Source: Prorocentrum cordatum (Eukaryota > Sar > Dinophyceae > Prorocentrales > Prorocentraceae). From it: a DNA stretch of 64,000 nt. A program made the position numbers and the translations under genes. The DNA is taken from assembly GCA_963575745.1 (NCBI GenBank), contig CAUYUJ010022513.1, positions 58,493 through 122,492 of the forward strand. The letters are read 5' to 3'. The notes under the pieces are model-generated. The model was not told where the DNA came from. It saw only the letters and a list, made by a program, of their open reading frames with translations, and did no database searches. Below, one piece after another: positions 34,331 through 44,700 of the stretch (positions are counted from its first letter, which is position 1; every line of letters starts with the position of its first letter).

Positions 34331-36183
34331 TCAAGAAGCCCGTCGCCGTCCATGTCGGCAACGCGCAACAGAGCTGCGGCAACCTCCCGGCCCCGCCCGG
34401 GCGCCGCGCTGGGCCGCTGGAGGTTGGCCCTCCGTGCAAACTCCTCCGCCTCCGCGATGCTGAGCCTCCCGTCGCCGTCGCTGTCGGCGGCCGTGAAGTG
34501 CCCCTTAACCGTGACGAACATGTTGCACTCTGCCTCTGGCTTAATCCAGAGGCTCCAGCTCCAGCGATTTCCGCGGCTCACCGCGACACCGTGCAGCAGG
34601 TCGGCCTGGTGGACCACGGCGTCTCCCGTTCGCAGCGGCAGGTAGCTCTGGGCGGCGCTGTAGTTGCTCATGAGGAAGAGGCCGCCCTCGTAGTCCTCGG
34701 AATTCAGCGTGAACACCACCGACACGGAGGCCTGCATGTCCTGGTGAGCGTGGAGCCCACGCCTCTCGCCCTCCAGGTAGCGGCGCACGAGCGAGAAGCA
34801 GACCTCGAGGAGCAACAACAAAAACATAAACAACAACTCGTGGAGGTCCGCGCGGGTTTCTCGGATCTGCTGGACACCCCTCCCTGGCGCGCGGAGCGCG
34901 TCAGACGGGCCCAGCGCCATTCCCAGAGATCCGCGCGGGGGTCAGGAGAGGTATGGCTACGGCTGGACCTAGGACAGAAGAACGCCCTCCAAAAACATGA
35001 GGCCCTCCACCCGCCAGACTGGAGAACATTCGAGGGTGCTTTCCCCCAGGATGCACAAGAACATTCAACAAGCACGAAGATCATCGGGGTACCCTCCCCG
35101 AACTGAACTCAATCTTGTACCTCGGTCCGACCGTACGCAATTATTTCTTCGAAGACCACACACGTGTCGCACGCGTACCGCGCGCGCACGAACAACATGG
35201 CCCTGTCCATCGCGGGGCGCATGACATCATCCAGCGGCCGGTGCAGCAGCCTGGCTGCCTTGTAGACGTAGAACTCGTGGGTCGCGGCGCCGTCAATCGA
35301 GTCGGGCTTCGCCTCTAGAAGGGCAACAAAATACACAAACAGAAACTTTCGGAACTCGCAAGATTCGTGACAACGCCCGTGACCAGCCCCGCCCTCCCCC
35401 CTCCCCCGCCCTCGCGCCGGCGCCGTGTAGGAAATACCAATCTCCTGAGCATTCCCGGACGGCGCCGGCGCGAATTGCGACGTGACCGGCCGCCCGCTAC
35501 CGCCAGGGGATAGAAAACATTGTCTCTTTCCTGGATCGGCGCAGGAGCCCCTCCCTGGCGCGCGGAGCGCGCCAGGGGCGGCGCCGGAGACGCCTCCAGG
35601 CCAGGGGGGGCCCAGCCCAGCGGCGATCGAAGGAATCCGCGGGGAACTCCGAGTTACGCTCGCTCGTGTGTGGAGGGCTATCTGAATCAAGACGTTGGCG
35701 GACCAACGGCAAACAGCGGCACATGACTAGCGGCAAAAAGCGGCCCGCGCCCCGCGCCAGCCGTCCACCAATCACCCCCGGATCGCCGCCAATGGGCGCC
35801 AATCGTCCAAACCTGCTTTCAGTGAGCTGCAAGGCTTCCACAAAAACCAACCTCGAAGGATTCCACAAGCTTCAAGACTTCCACAACACTTCCACAAAAC
35901 CAGAAAAAACTGCCCATCCGACAAGAAGGATTCCTATGCCGTGTTTTGTTCCTCCAGCCTCGAACGCGTCGAGCGGCGGCATCCGCGACAGGACGAGGCG
36001 AGCCTCCTCACGCGACAGGAGCCCCCGCAGCAGGGCCCACTCCGCCCCGCCCTCCGCGCCGACGAACTGGTAGCCTCTCCAGGCGCCGAGTCGGACCAGC
36101 TCGCGGCTTCGAGACCACGCAGGGATGTCCGGGGGCGCCGAGGAGGGGGGGGGGCAGGAGGGCAGGTTAGCTCGGCGGCGAGC
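34264..36183 (-). CDS. Fe(II)/2-oxoglutarate oxygenase with two EF-hands, three exons seen, 5' end incomplete
   Basis: Likely a prolyl-4-hydroxylase-type dioxygenase: Fe(II), 2-oxoglutarate and O2 used to hydroxylate a protein or small substrate, with calcium-binding EF-hands. Exons on the minus strand: A 36,183-35,959 (SRELVRLGAWRGYQF, LLRGLLSREEARLVLSRMPP, ending DAFE); B 35,312-35,157 (AKPDSIDGAATHEFYVYKAA to CDTCV); C 34,803-34,264. Exon C has RRYLEGERRGLHAHQDMQAS with the HxD iron ligands, LLHGVAVSRGNRWSW with the distal His and the 2-oxoglutarate Arg, then EF loops DSDGDGRLSIAE and DMDGDGLLDAYE. Both internal introns are phase 0. One is GC-AG (35,958-35,313) and the other GT-AG (35,156-34,804). 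Start codon and signal sequence were not found; exon A's acceptor at 36,184 is plausible only. Confidence 0.85.
34841..34942. mobile_element. Family A element inside oxygenase intron B-C
   Basis: Ends TGGAGGTCCGCGCGGGTTTC and AGAGATCCGCGCGGGGGTCA are inverse to each other. The centre CCTGGCGCGCGGAGCGCG is shared with 24,204 and 35,515. The element makes up about a third of the 353-bp intron and lies next to its acceptor; between them is a pyrimidine-rich minus-strand run ending CTCCTCGAG|GTC. The junctions share GGTCT on both sides, as expected from a target duplication. Confidence 0.85.
35515..35655. mobile_element. Family A element inside oxygenase intron A-B
   Basis: CTGGATCGGCGCAGGAGCCC and CCCTGGCGCGCGGAGCGCGC match the left and centre of 24,204. 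The right end is CGATCGAAGGAATCCGCGG. The outer left end has decayed. The surrounding 646-bp intron ends with a pyrimidine-rich minus-strand run CCCTTCTAG before AG|GCG. Exon A end and exon B start share GAGGC. Confidence 0.78.
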
Positions 36184-36270
36184 CTGGGGGAGAAGCGAGA
36201 AGGGGCGGGCCTTCTCGGAAGGCTTAGAAGTCCCCCGGCCTTCCGAGAAACTTCCTGAGCCTCCCACGCA
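36174..36270. mobile_element. Family B element 5' of oxygenase exon A
   Basis: GGCGGCGAGCCTGGGGGAGA, AGCGAGAAGGGGCGGGCCTT and CTTCTCGGAAGGCTTAGAAG match family B (19,087). Read on the minus strand the element end gives TTCTCGCTTCTCCCCCAG|GCT, a polypyrimidine run and AG|G acceptor directly before the exon A frame. So the element probably forms the 3' part of a third intron. Confidence 0.7.
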
Positions 36271-36484
36271 GACGCAGAACACCATTCCAGGCGTCGTGGG
36301 GTCCTCGAATGGACCGAAAAAGTGGGGCCCAACCCTGGGACATGCGATATGTGGGAGTCCATCCTCGATAGGGGTGTGTCCGAATAGCCCCCTTGGGGTG
36401 TATCCCAAGGTTACCCTCCTTTCTGAACGGCCTCGTTTTCCGTCGAAGAATCGGAGGATAGGGGGGGAGACAATCGCCTGCGAA

Positions 36485-36528
<44 letters not shown>

Positions 36529-36530
36529 CA
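36485..36530. repeat. (CTG)n microsatellite
   Basis: CTG triplets with TTG interruptions. On the minus strand this would be a CAG/Gln run or, in another frame, poly-Ser. Upstream of the oxygenase exons; not shown to be exonic. Confidence 0.9.
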
Positions 36531-36667
36531 CGGCTGTTGGACAATTAGGACAACAATCCACCCTCTCGGCCAAGGTCGGGCTAACGGCAATGTTGCTTAA
36601 CAGTGATGTTCCGAACCAAAGTGTAGGAAATCACGAACCATACTTTCGACATTTCAGATGATAGAAA

Positions 36668-37643
36668 TGGAGGAGAAGGAGGAGGAGGAGGAGGAGGAGG
36701 AGGAGGAGGAGGGAGAGGAAGAGGAAGAGGAGGAGGAGGAGATGGATGTGAGAGAGGAGGAGGAGGAGGAGAGGAAGGAGGAGGAGGAGGGGGAGGAGGA
36801 GGAGGAGGAGGAGAGGAGGAGGAGAGGAGGAGAGGAGAAGGAGGAGGAGAAGATGGGAAAGAGGAGAAGATGGGAAGGAGGAGGGGTGGAGGAGGAGAAG
36901 GGGGAGGGAGGAGGAGGAGGAGGAGGAGGAGAGGAGGAGGAGGAAGAGGGAGGACAGGGGGAGGAGGAGGAGGAGGAGGAGGAGGAGGAGGAGGAGGAGG
37001 AGGAGGAGGAGGAGGAGGAGAAGGAGGAGGAGGAGGAGGAGGAGGAGGAGGAGGAGGAGGAAGAGGAGGAGGAGGAGGAGAAGGAGGAGAGGAGGAGAGG
37101 AGGAGAGGAGGGGAGGAGGAGGAGAGGGAGGAGGAGGGAGGAGGAGGAGGAGGAGGAAGAGGAGGAGGAGGAGGAGGAGAAGGAGGAGGAGAGGAGGAGG
37201 AGGGAGGAGAGGAGGAGGGAGGAGGAGGAGGAGGAGGGAGGAGAAGGAGGAGGAGGAGGGAGAGAGAGAGGAGGAGGGGGAGGAGGAGGAGGAGAGAGGA
37301 GGAGGAGGGGAGAGGGAGGAGGGAGGAGGAGGAGGAGGAGGAGGGGAGGGGGAGGGGAGGAGGAGGAGGAGGAGGAGGAGGAGGAGGAGGAGGAGGAGGA
37401 GGAGGAGGAGGAGGAGGAGGAGGAGGAGGAGAGGAGGAGGAGGAGGAGAAGGAGGAGGAGAGGAGGAGAGAGGAGAGGAGGGGGAGCAGGAGAGAGGAGG
37501 AGGAGGAGGAGGTGGAGGAGAAGGAGGAGGAGGAGGAGAGGAAGAGGAGGAGGGGGAGGAGGAGGAGGAGGAGGAGGATGAGGAGGAGGAGGGGGAGGAG
37601 GAGGAGGAGGAGGAGAGGAGGAGGAGGAGGAGACGAGGAGGAG

Positions 37644-37678
<35 letters not shown>

Positions 37679-37712
37679 GGAGGAGGAGGGGAAGGAGGAG
37701 GAAGATGACGAG
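36668..37712. repeat. 1-kb GGA polypurine tract
   Basis: Over 1,000 bp of almost pure A and G on this strand, built on GGA with GA, GGGA and GAA variants. It produces open frames of more than 450 codons on the minus strand (poly-Ser/Pro/Leu) and over 300 on the plus (poly-Glu/Gly/Arg), all artefacts. It begins about 490 bp 5' of oxygenase exon A, so the minus-strand gene lies downstream of a pyrimidine-rich template. Confidence 0.95.
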
Positions 37713-37742
37713 TCCTCGATGACCCCCCATGTGGAAACCAAA

Positions 37743-37882
37743 AGGTACCCATACCGCTACTCCCTGGACACCTCCCAGGGTGCGTTCTGGCCAGGATTCT
37801 GAGGCGAATCCAGCCGTGGCGACCAGGACCTTCCAGGAGGCCCAATAAGGAGAAAACGAGAGGTAACGGTATGGGTATACCT
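37743..37882. mobile_element. Family J inverted-repeat element, copy 3 (best preserved)
   Basis: Left end AGGTACCCATACCGCTAC and right end GTAACGGTATGGGTATACCT are near-perfect inverses. The interior holds CAGGGTGCGTTCTGGCCAGG, GGCGAATCCAGCCGTGGCGA and TTCCAGGAGGCCCA, shared with 27,905 and 30,895. The element is 140 bp and non-coding. Confidence 0.82.
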
Positions 37883-38721
37883 GTCCACCTCTGCGAAGTA
37901 TCACCGCTCTCAACGACCGGCGTGCACCTGTTCCTCCTGAGACCCCCTGCGACGCCCCCGGGGGCACGGCCCGCTGCGCGGCGACGAGCCGCCCCCGCCG
38001 CGAGGCCGGCACCGCGACGCAGGCGTGCACGCCCGGGCGGGGCCGCGCGAGCGGCCGCGGCCCCGCGCGCGCCTCGCGCCCAGCGGCCGAGCGGCAAGGC
38101 GGGAGCAGTCAACATGTCGAAGCGGGAGATCGGCTCGGGTCGGAGCGTGCAGCGAACCAGGCCGCATCGTACAGTCGGGGCTGATTGGAGAGGACGCGCG
38201 AGAGGACACCAGACCCTGCCGAAGGCCACGCTGCAACAGGAAGGTGAAGGCATGGCTCGCAGAGCACGGGACATAAGGGTACCCTCGGTTTGGCAGGGTC
38301 CACCTACTAATCAACCTCGACTGTAGGAACAAGGACAGGCGACTCTGGCACCACCAGGGCGAGGAGGTGCGAGAAGCAACGGGGGCCTCCCTGGTGGTGT
38401 GGTCCCCCCCTCTCGCTCGAGAAATCCCCAGCCTCCAGCTCGAGGAGGCATCGTGGACCCCCTCGCTGAAGGTGGCCCCCTGGCGGTATTGGTGTCGCTT
38501 CTCCTCCCTCCGGCATCGGCACTGCCTCGAAATTGGATCGGAGATTGGCAACGCCGTGCGCCAAGCACCGGGCGCCATCGGACATCGCCGGGAAAGATCG
38601 GAGTCGAAGCGAATCGGACCAGCTGGAGCCGATGTCGAAGCGGAGCGATCGGATCAAAATGGACCCTGGCAGGGTTGGACAGCCCCAGGGGTCCCTGAGA
38701 CCCTTGTCTGGCGACTCCGAA
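37883..38721. other. GC-rich region without recognised gene
   Basis: Arg/Ala/Pro-rich frames on both strands over 37,960-38,100 reflect very high GC. GTCGAAGCGGGAGATCGGC (38,115) and GTCGAAGCGGAGCGATCGG (38,634) are related, a hint of another dispersed or inverted family. No protein family recognised. Confidence 0.35.
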
Positions 38722-38860
38722 CTCGCCATCGCACGGACGTCCATTCCCGTGCATCTTTCGGCTTCGTGCGTGTATTGGGCGCAAGATGATCCAAGGCGCT
38801 CCTCGATGGTCCTCGCCGAGAAGAGAGGACACGCGTCCGAGCGATCCCAAGCGAAGGATG
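38722..38860. mobile_element. Family H inverted-repeat element, copy 1
   Basis: Left end CGCCATCGCACGGACGTCCA; right end GCGTCCGAGCGATCCC, the inverse. Internal landmarks TTTCGGCTTCGTGCGTGT, CAAGATGATCCAAGGCGCTC and GATGGTCCTCGCCGAGA are shared with 50,329 and 58,546. Confidence 0.8.
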
Positions 38861-38965
38861 TGGCTTGCAAGGGGTGTGGTTTGTAACCCGCGCCAACGGG
38901 GGGCGGGCGAGGACCTCGACAGAGATCTCTGTCGCGCCCCGCCGAGGGCTCGTCAAAACTTTGGC
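38858..38965. repeat. Family O dispersed repeat, copy 2
   Basis: GATGTGGCTTGCAAGGGGTG, TGTGGTTTGTAACCCGC, GGGGCGGGCGAGGACCTCG and CTCTGTCGCGCCCCG follow the order seen at 8,618-8,725. It abuts family H. Confidence 0.6.
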
Positions 38966-40139
38966 GCAGCGTGGCGACCCCCCAAGTGACGTCTCTTTGC
39001 TTTCCCAGGTAGCCGTCGTTACCCAGGGGTTGGGTGGGCCGGCAGGGTAGCGGTCACGGCGGCCGCGGCGTGCACCCGCTGGGGTGCGTCCGCGCCAACG
39101 GCGCATGAATCGCCTGTGCGCACCACAGCATGTAAGGGGGTCCAGGCCACCCCTCCCAAGGCGGTCATTAGCGCATTAGCGTTATCTGTGGGGGGTGGGA
39201 GGCTCGGCCAGGGTGACGAGAGTTACTCCTGGAAGGACAAAAACTCGAACTAAGCCCCAACGGTACCGATCGCAAACCACAGCCATTGTAGTAGCCAGCT
39301 TTTGGTTATTTTTTTGGGGGAGGCGGAAGAACGAGCGCCACCACAGGGCTTCCAGGCTCGGTCGACCGCTGTGCGACTCGGGAGGTCGCCAGGCAGACCA
39401 GGACACCACACGAGCCGACCAGCGAGAGGCAAAAACTCATGCACTGACCCGTGGCCTGATAGAGGAGTGAAGGATTTGTTGCTCCCATTGTACTTAGGAC
39501 CACATCCCATAAATAATTTCGAGCACTCAGAAAAGTGTCGAGACAGTGTCGAACGAGTATCGCCTCCCAAGGCCCGACAGGAGAAAACCCTCCAGTCTCG
39601 GTATCTTCTTGGTGCTCGGAATTATTTCTAGTGATCAAGTCTGAAGCAGGTTGGAACGTCATAATTAAAACGAAAAGGGCCCCCGAGATCCTGGCGCATA
39701 TTTTGAGTCGAGCCTGCCGTGTGCCGTTTTCGGTCACTTTCCGCCTCCGGGGGGCCCTCGCTGGGCCCAGGGGGGCCGTCAAACAACGGCTCGCGATGAG
39801 ACGCCGCCCAGGGGTCGGCACTTCCAGGGTCCTCGCATGGAACAACGGAACCAAGACCTCGCATATCTGGTCAAGAGGTGCTACAGTGAGGTAGAATTGG
39901 TGCTCAGGAGGGGCCCTGGGTTTCCTTTAACATCCTGACGTACTTTTTTTGTTCGAGCCGATCTCTGTCTGCCCAATCTCGATCCCCAAGACCCTCACAG
40001 TTCGATCTGGCTCGACACATGGCGCAGTAAAACTTGGTCAGCATGATCTTTCACAATGGTTCAGCCTCGGATCTCCAGAGAGGGGGCGCTGTGGCAGCCT
40101 CGTGCCATGACGCCCCACGCGCTGATTTTCGAAACCCCG
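38966..40139. other. Unassigned region with scattered element fragments
   Basis: CCCCAACGGTACCGATCGCA and AACCACAGCCATT near 39,256-39,290 match CCCCAACGGCGCCGATCGCA at 9,045. No gene recognised. Some lower-GC unique sequence at 39,480-39,680. Confidence 0.35.
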
Positions 40140-40275
40140 TGGATCATCCAACCCGGAACGACCGGCGCTTTTCCGCTTGCCAGATCGCTCCTTCCTGGCT
40201 GGTTCTGGGCAGCTGGCGGCGTCCAGCCCAGAACGCCAGCGGCGGGGTCGCCGCCGTGTCGGCACGACACGAAAC
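40140..40275. mobile_element. Family K element, copy 1 (right half clear)
   Basis: GCTGGCGGCGTCCAG, CAGCGGCGGGGTCGCCGCC and GTGTCGGCACGACACGAAAC match the right half of 61,366-61,550. The left end is not clearly visible. Confidence 0.5.
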
Positions 40276-40904
40276 TACCGCACATGCGTCCGGGAGTCCC
40301 CGGGCCCCCGACAGCCCCCGCCTTCGACGAAGCTCCCCGCAAGAATGCGTGACGCGCCCGCCCCTGGGCCGTCCACCCCTCGCGCCTCCGCGCCGCCACC
40401 GCGCGAGGATGGCCTAGGCAAAAAGTGAATGACCTTTGGTGCGCGGCTTGCCGCTGGCGACGTGCGATGCGACACTGGCGGCCTGACAGCTGGGGTTTGG
40501 GCCCCCCCGCCCCCACCCCGAACGCCGCGCACCCAAAGGCCACTGCGGCGAAGGGCCGCCCTTACGCGTAGGTATGACAGAGTCTAGGGGCTGCGGTCGA
40601 CCCCAGTTTTCGACGAGGCCCCCCTGGCGAACCAGCGCAGCGCCCGCCCCCGAGATTCGGTGGGGAGTTTGGGCACCACTTGCCTCGGCGGCGGCCCCAA
40701 CGGCACGCACTGCCCTGCAAAACTGCATCGCGCGTCGCTCCGCTTCGCGGGGCCGGGGGCTCAGGGCGCTGATGCTCGGGGACCGGGACGACGCTACCGG
40801 CTCGCGTGCCACGCCGAGGCACGGCGGGCCAGAACACGCGGCAACACACTCCAGCCAAATGGTCCCGACCGCGTCCGCCCCCCGTTGCCCCCCGCTCGAG
40901 CCTT

Positions 40905-41065
40905 CACGACGCACAACCCCCGCCCTGGCCAGAAGTTCACGAAGAGCTCCCCAGCCGGCGCCGCCGCCGCCCACGTGCCCCGCGCGCGCCGCGCCGCAGC
41001 CGAAAGGCACCGCGCGCGCCCGCGCGCTGCCAGCCGCCCCGCATTGGGCCCGAAAAACGCGTGGT
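40905..41065 (-). pseudogene. Coding-like block shared with 56,321-56,465
   Basis: The minus strand encodes HAFFGPNAGRL, then Ala/Arg-rich sequence, then GELFVNFWPGRGLCVVKARA. A second minus-strand site near 56.4 kb encodes AAFFGPNALQF, Ala/Gly-rich sequence, and GGAAVNFSPGAGLCVVKARV with nearly the same spacing. The family is unknown to me. Here it follows the PPC block of the retroelement. Confidence 0.4.
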
Positions 41066-41979
41066 CGCGCTCAGCGGGCGCGCCCAAGAGGTGCGTTGCC
41101 GCGCACAAGCCAATCCGCCCGATCCTCCTCCTCTCCCACCCTAGCCCTCTTTCGTTCGGCGAAACGCGAATGGTGGATCTGTGCATCTGGCGCGTGGGCC
41201 CCAAATCCACGGATCGACCGAATCGAGGAGAAGTATGAAGCCAGCAGTGCCGAATTTGCACGCGCGCCCGAAGCCACATCGGCGTTTCCTCGGTTATTCG
41301 CTCCTCCGTCCTCCCCTTCCACCTGTCCCTCCCCCTCCCCCTCCCTCTCCCCCTCGCCCTCCCCCTCCTTCCCCCCCCATCCCCCCCCCGCCCGCCCCGC
41401 CCCCCGCTCCTCCATGTTGTGATCCGGCCATCAGAAGATTGATTAATCCTGCGTTGCCGGGACGATTGCTTGAGTGGAAAAATCCCCCTCCGCCCCGTTC
41501 GCTCGCTCGCCCCGCAAGGGTTCATGAAGTAAGGACCAGGGCGCAGCCTCCCCCAGTTCCTTCTTGAAACGGCTCGCGCGCCGCACTCGCGAGAGGAAAG
41601 GGGGAGAGGCAAGGAACGCATGGGGGAGAGGCATGGGAGGGGCCCGTGCTGAACAAGGGCCCCAGGACCCGCTCCCACCGACAAGTGGCCCCGTGCCCAA
41701 CTTTACAATTAAGCAGCATACGATCCTTGTGCATGACACGCTAAGAAGAGGCTTCGAGGGGGGATACACATGCTTCAACTCCAGCCCAATGTATTCCAGG
41801 CCCCAATCCCAGGTTCTGCAAGTAAGATGCAGGAGCCTCCTGTGCAATGGTGCGAGCCAATGACCTGCAGAGCGGCGGAAGGGCAATGAACCACCCTCCA
41901 TCCTCCACCCCCCCCAAGAGTTCCGCGCGCACGCAACCCGGCGCCCCCCCCCCCCCGAGACAAGCGCAGCGCCGTGCTG

Positions 41980-42470
41980 CGAGGAGAAGCAACGCGCCCC
42001 AAAGATCCCGATGGGTTTGACAGCCTGAGAACGGAAAGAGCACCGATCAATCCTCGAAAACGCGACTCGCTGCTCAATCAACGCGCGGATGCGGGGCAGT
42101 CTCCAGCTGCTGGAGAGCATGTGGGGCCGACGAACTAATGGCAAGATGATCCATGATGGCTGGCACGCCGCTCAGCCAGCACGCGTGAATAAATTGGATG
42201 ACAGTGCGCAGGAGACGACTCCCCAGCCTGACCTGCTGCAATTCCGCCGCAGAGATGCGGGGGGGCCGCCATGGGCGAAGGATGGAGCAGGGGGCGCGGG
42301 GGGCGGCGAGTCCAATCGCTGTCTTTGAGCTGGAAGTGGCGCGCAGCACTCCAGGTTGGGCAAGGTGGTTCCATGACCACTCCCAACGCATGTCCCCGCC
42401 TAAAATCCAAAGAGCCACCGCCCCCTGTCGCATGAGATCTCCGTTCGCGCAGTGATTGGCAATGTCCGCG
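41980..42470 (-). pseudogene. PPC-motif methyltransferase-like domain fragment of the retroelement
   Basis: Minus-strand blocks in order: VVMEPPCPTWSAARHFQL (Cys codon at 42,360-42,362); after a frame change, RISAAELQQVRLGSRLLRTV and HACWLSGVPAIMDHLA (42,275-42,140); SSAPHALQQLETAPHPRV; then RCSFRSQAVKPIGIFGARCF (about 42,055-42,000). PPC plus a following Trp/Ser and Arg resembles motif IV of C5-cytosine methyltransferase-like folds. Dinoflagellate retroelements are known to carry methyltransferase domains. Catalytic competence cannot be claimed: the cofactor motif was not found and the frame is broken. Confidence 0.5.
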
Positions 42471-43921
42471 CGGAGAATCCAAACTCGCATGAGAAAGTCG
42501 CCCGTTCTCTTCTCGAAACACACCCGCATGCCATCTTCGCGCCCAGCTCAGAAAGAAGGCGCACCAAGCGCGCGATCCTCTGCTAAGGGGGTCGCTCCGA
42601 ACGCGCGCTCGCGAGCGCGCCCGCGGCCTCTTGCCCGGCGCGCCGCGCGGCGCGGGCACGCTGCGCGCAGGGGCGCTTCGCCGCCGCGCGCGAGAGGGGC
42701 GATGGGGGAGGGGGGGGGGCGCGCATCTTCGCCGACGTGCGTCTAGCGAAAGCCCCGCGCCTCCCTGCCCGTTCCTCGGCAAGTCTTTCTCGACGTCTCC
42801 CCCGGCAAATCCCATCCCCCCCGCGGGCGCCCGGATGCTAAAAGTCCGGTTGGCCGACAGGCGGCGCTTGGATCTGCGCAGATGCTTGCTGAGACAAGCC
42901 CCCCTCTCAACGCTCCTTCACGCGCGCTTGTCAAATGCCGCCGACAGCAACGCCCGTGGGAACATCGCTCGCGGGATGGAATGTCACTCCGCGGGCGGTG
43001 AGCGCGCGCGCCGATGGAGCTAGGCACCCGCGCTCGTAGCACGCCGAAGGGGGCTGGGCAGATGGGGGGTCCGGGCGAATTGAGACGGCCAGCTGGGCCC
43101 TTCAAACCTACCTCTAGTTCGCGCCCCAGGGCGACCCCCCCCCGTGCTTTGCTGCTGCCTGCCCGCCCAGCTTATCCAGTCAGCTGCGTCGTGCACCTGC
43201 ATGATGGAGCAGCTGTGCGCTCCTTGCAACCCAGCTCGATGCTTGTTCGGCTCCTCTTCGGCCATCTCGAGCTAATGATTTCTGTCCTCCCCGGAGATGC
43301 ACAGTCTGACTAGCCGCTCGGAGTCGTCGCGGGCCAGGCCCTCCGCGCAAAGCTTCGGGGCCGCGCCTGGGCCTCGCCGCGCGAGTGGCCATGCCCCGCG
43401 GCAGCCTGCCAGCTCGCGCTGACATCCCCCCGCGTAGGCGTTATGCCGCTCACTGTCGTTCCCTCTTGGAAGAGCCAGGGGGGCCACGCGCGCTCGCGCT
43501 CGAGGCTCTCGCGCGCGAGGCCAGCAAGGCGTTCGAGCGACGCCGCGCGGCTGCAGGAAGGACAGGCTCGGCGGCAACGCAGGGTAAGATATGGGGGGCA
43601 GCTCCCGAGGGGCAGCAGAGAAAAGGGATCGCGCGGATGCCGCGCGAGCAAAGGGGCAACGATCGCCATCTTCACGCGCGCGGCTCCCGCTGACATCATC
43701 GAAGGAGCCCAAGCGTCTGCAGGGCTGAGCAATGCCGGCCTTGAAGCTTCACTTATGCGAGACCAGCTGAGGACAAGTTCTCAGCGGGCAATTATGAGCA
43801 ACTCACCCTTCCGCCGCTGGCAACACCGCTCAATCCCCCGCCCCACTTCGCGCAAGTAGCCCCGCGTTCTCGCGGGCGTCTCCCGCGAGAGTCCACGTCG
43901 AATCGCCGCGAGACGCCGCGT

Positions 43922-44240
43922 CTATATCATGGCCACGCGCAGTCCGCGACGCGCAGTGGCCTCGGAGATTGCGTCGACCACCGCTGCCGACCTGAAACTG
44001 GCGTCGCCGTTGCGCATCATCGCAGTGAGATCGTCGACAAACGAGATGGCCAAAAGGTGCTCCACCGTCGCTCCCCCGAGAGAGGCGCCCCCCGCCCGGG
44101 CCGGGTCCCCAGCGCGCGTTTTTCTCCCGCGACAATCCTCGACCATCCGCTGGGTCGAATTGAAATCCGCGTCATGGGCGTCCGCGGACGCGGCGGATCC
44201 ACGGCGAGCCTGGGCCCCGGGGTCGACGATGAGCTAAGTG
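43922..44240 (-). pseudogene. Reverse transcriptase palm fragment
   Basis: The frame reads RKTRAGDPARAGG, then HLLAISFVDDLTAMMRNGD and RSAAVVDAISEATARRGLRV before a stop at 43,922. FVDD corresponds to the catalytic F/Y-x-D-D box of reverse transcriptases, and the upstream R.GDP to the motif before it (family knowledge). Spacing between the two is about 25 residues; intact enzymes usually have more, so some deletion is likely. Thumb and downstream regions cannot be traced in frame. Confidence 0.6.
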
Positions 44241-44439
44241 TTCCCCAATCAATGCTTGCACTGAAGGGGCCCTTGTGGAGGTTGAAAGATTTGGCAAAAA
44301 TTTCCCGCCGATTTAGGTCGCGCGCTGGGTTCCTGGGCCCCCGGCTCCAGGCTCCCAGGCCCCCCTTTCCCGGCCGATTTCGGCGGGCGGTGGGGTTCCC
44401 AGGTTCCCGGGTTCCTGGTCTATTTTTTCTTATCGATCG

Positions 44440-44700
44440 GTCTCAGCACCGATTTCATTTCCCACCTCTCTATCGATCTCAATCACCATCGATCTCACAA
44501 TCGATCTCACAGTCGATCTCGCAAGCGATCTCGCAAGCCATCTCACTAGATCGCGCGAGCGATCTCGCGATCGATCTCCCTGTCGATCTCATTGAATCGA
44601 TTTCACTCTCGGTCTCGCGATCGACCATACAATCGTCCTCAAACGATCCCACTATCGATCTCATTATCGATCTCACAACCGATCTCAAGATCCATGCGAC
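44440..44700. repeat. CGATCTCACAAT minisatellite
   Basis: About 260 bp of 12-16 bp degenerate units around TCGATCTCACAATCGATCTC. It gives periodic Ser/Ile/Arg frames. It interrupts the retroelement remains just 5' of the RT fragment. Confidence 0.9.

Noticed and set aside
37883-38110. Arg/Ala-rich basic protein
   Set aside because: Sequence is over 75% GC by eye and all frames are Arg/Ala/Pro/Gly-rich; no motif distinguishes one.
36581-38274. Minus-strand open frames of over 450 codons across the GGA tract
   Set aside because: They are translations of a polypyrimidine simple repeat (Ser/Pro/Leu runs). All six frames are equally open, and no domain or normal composition is present.
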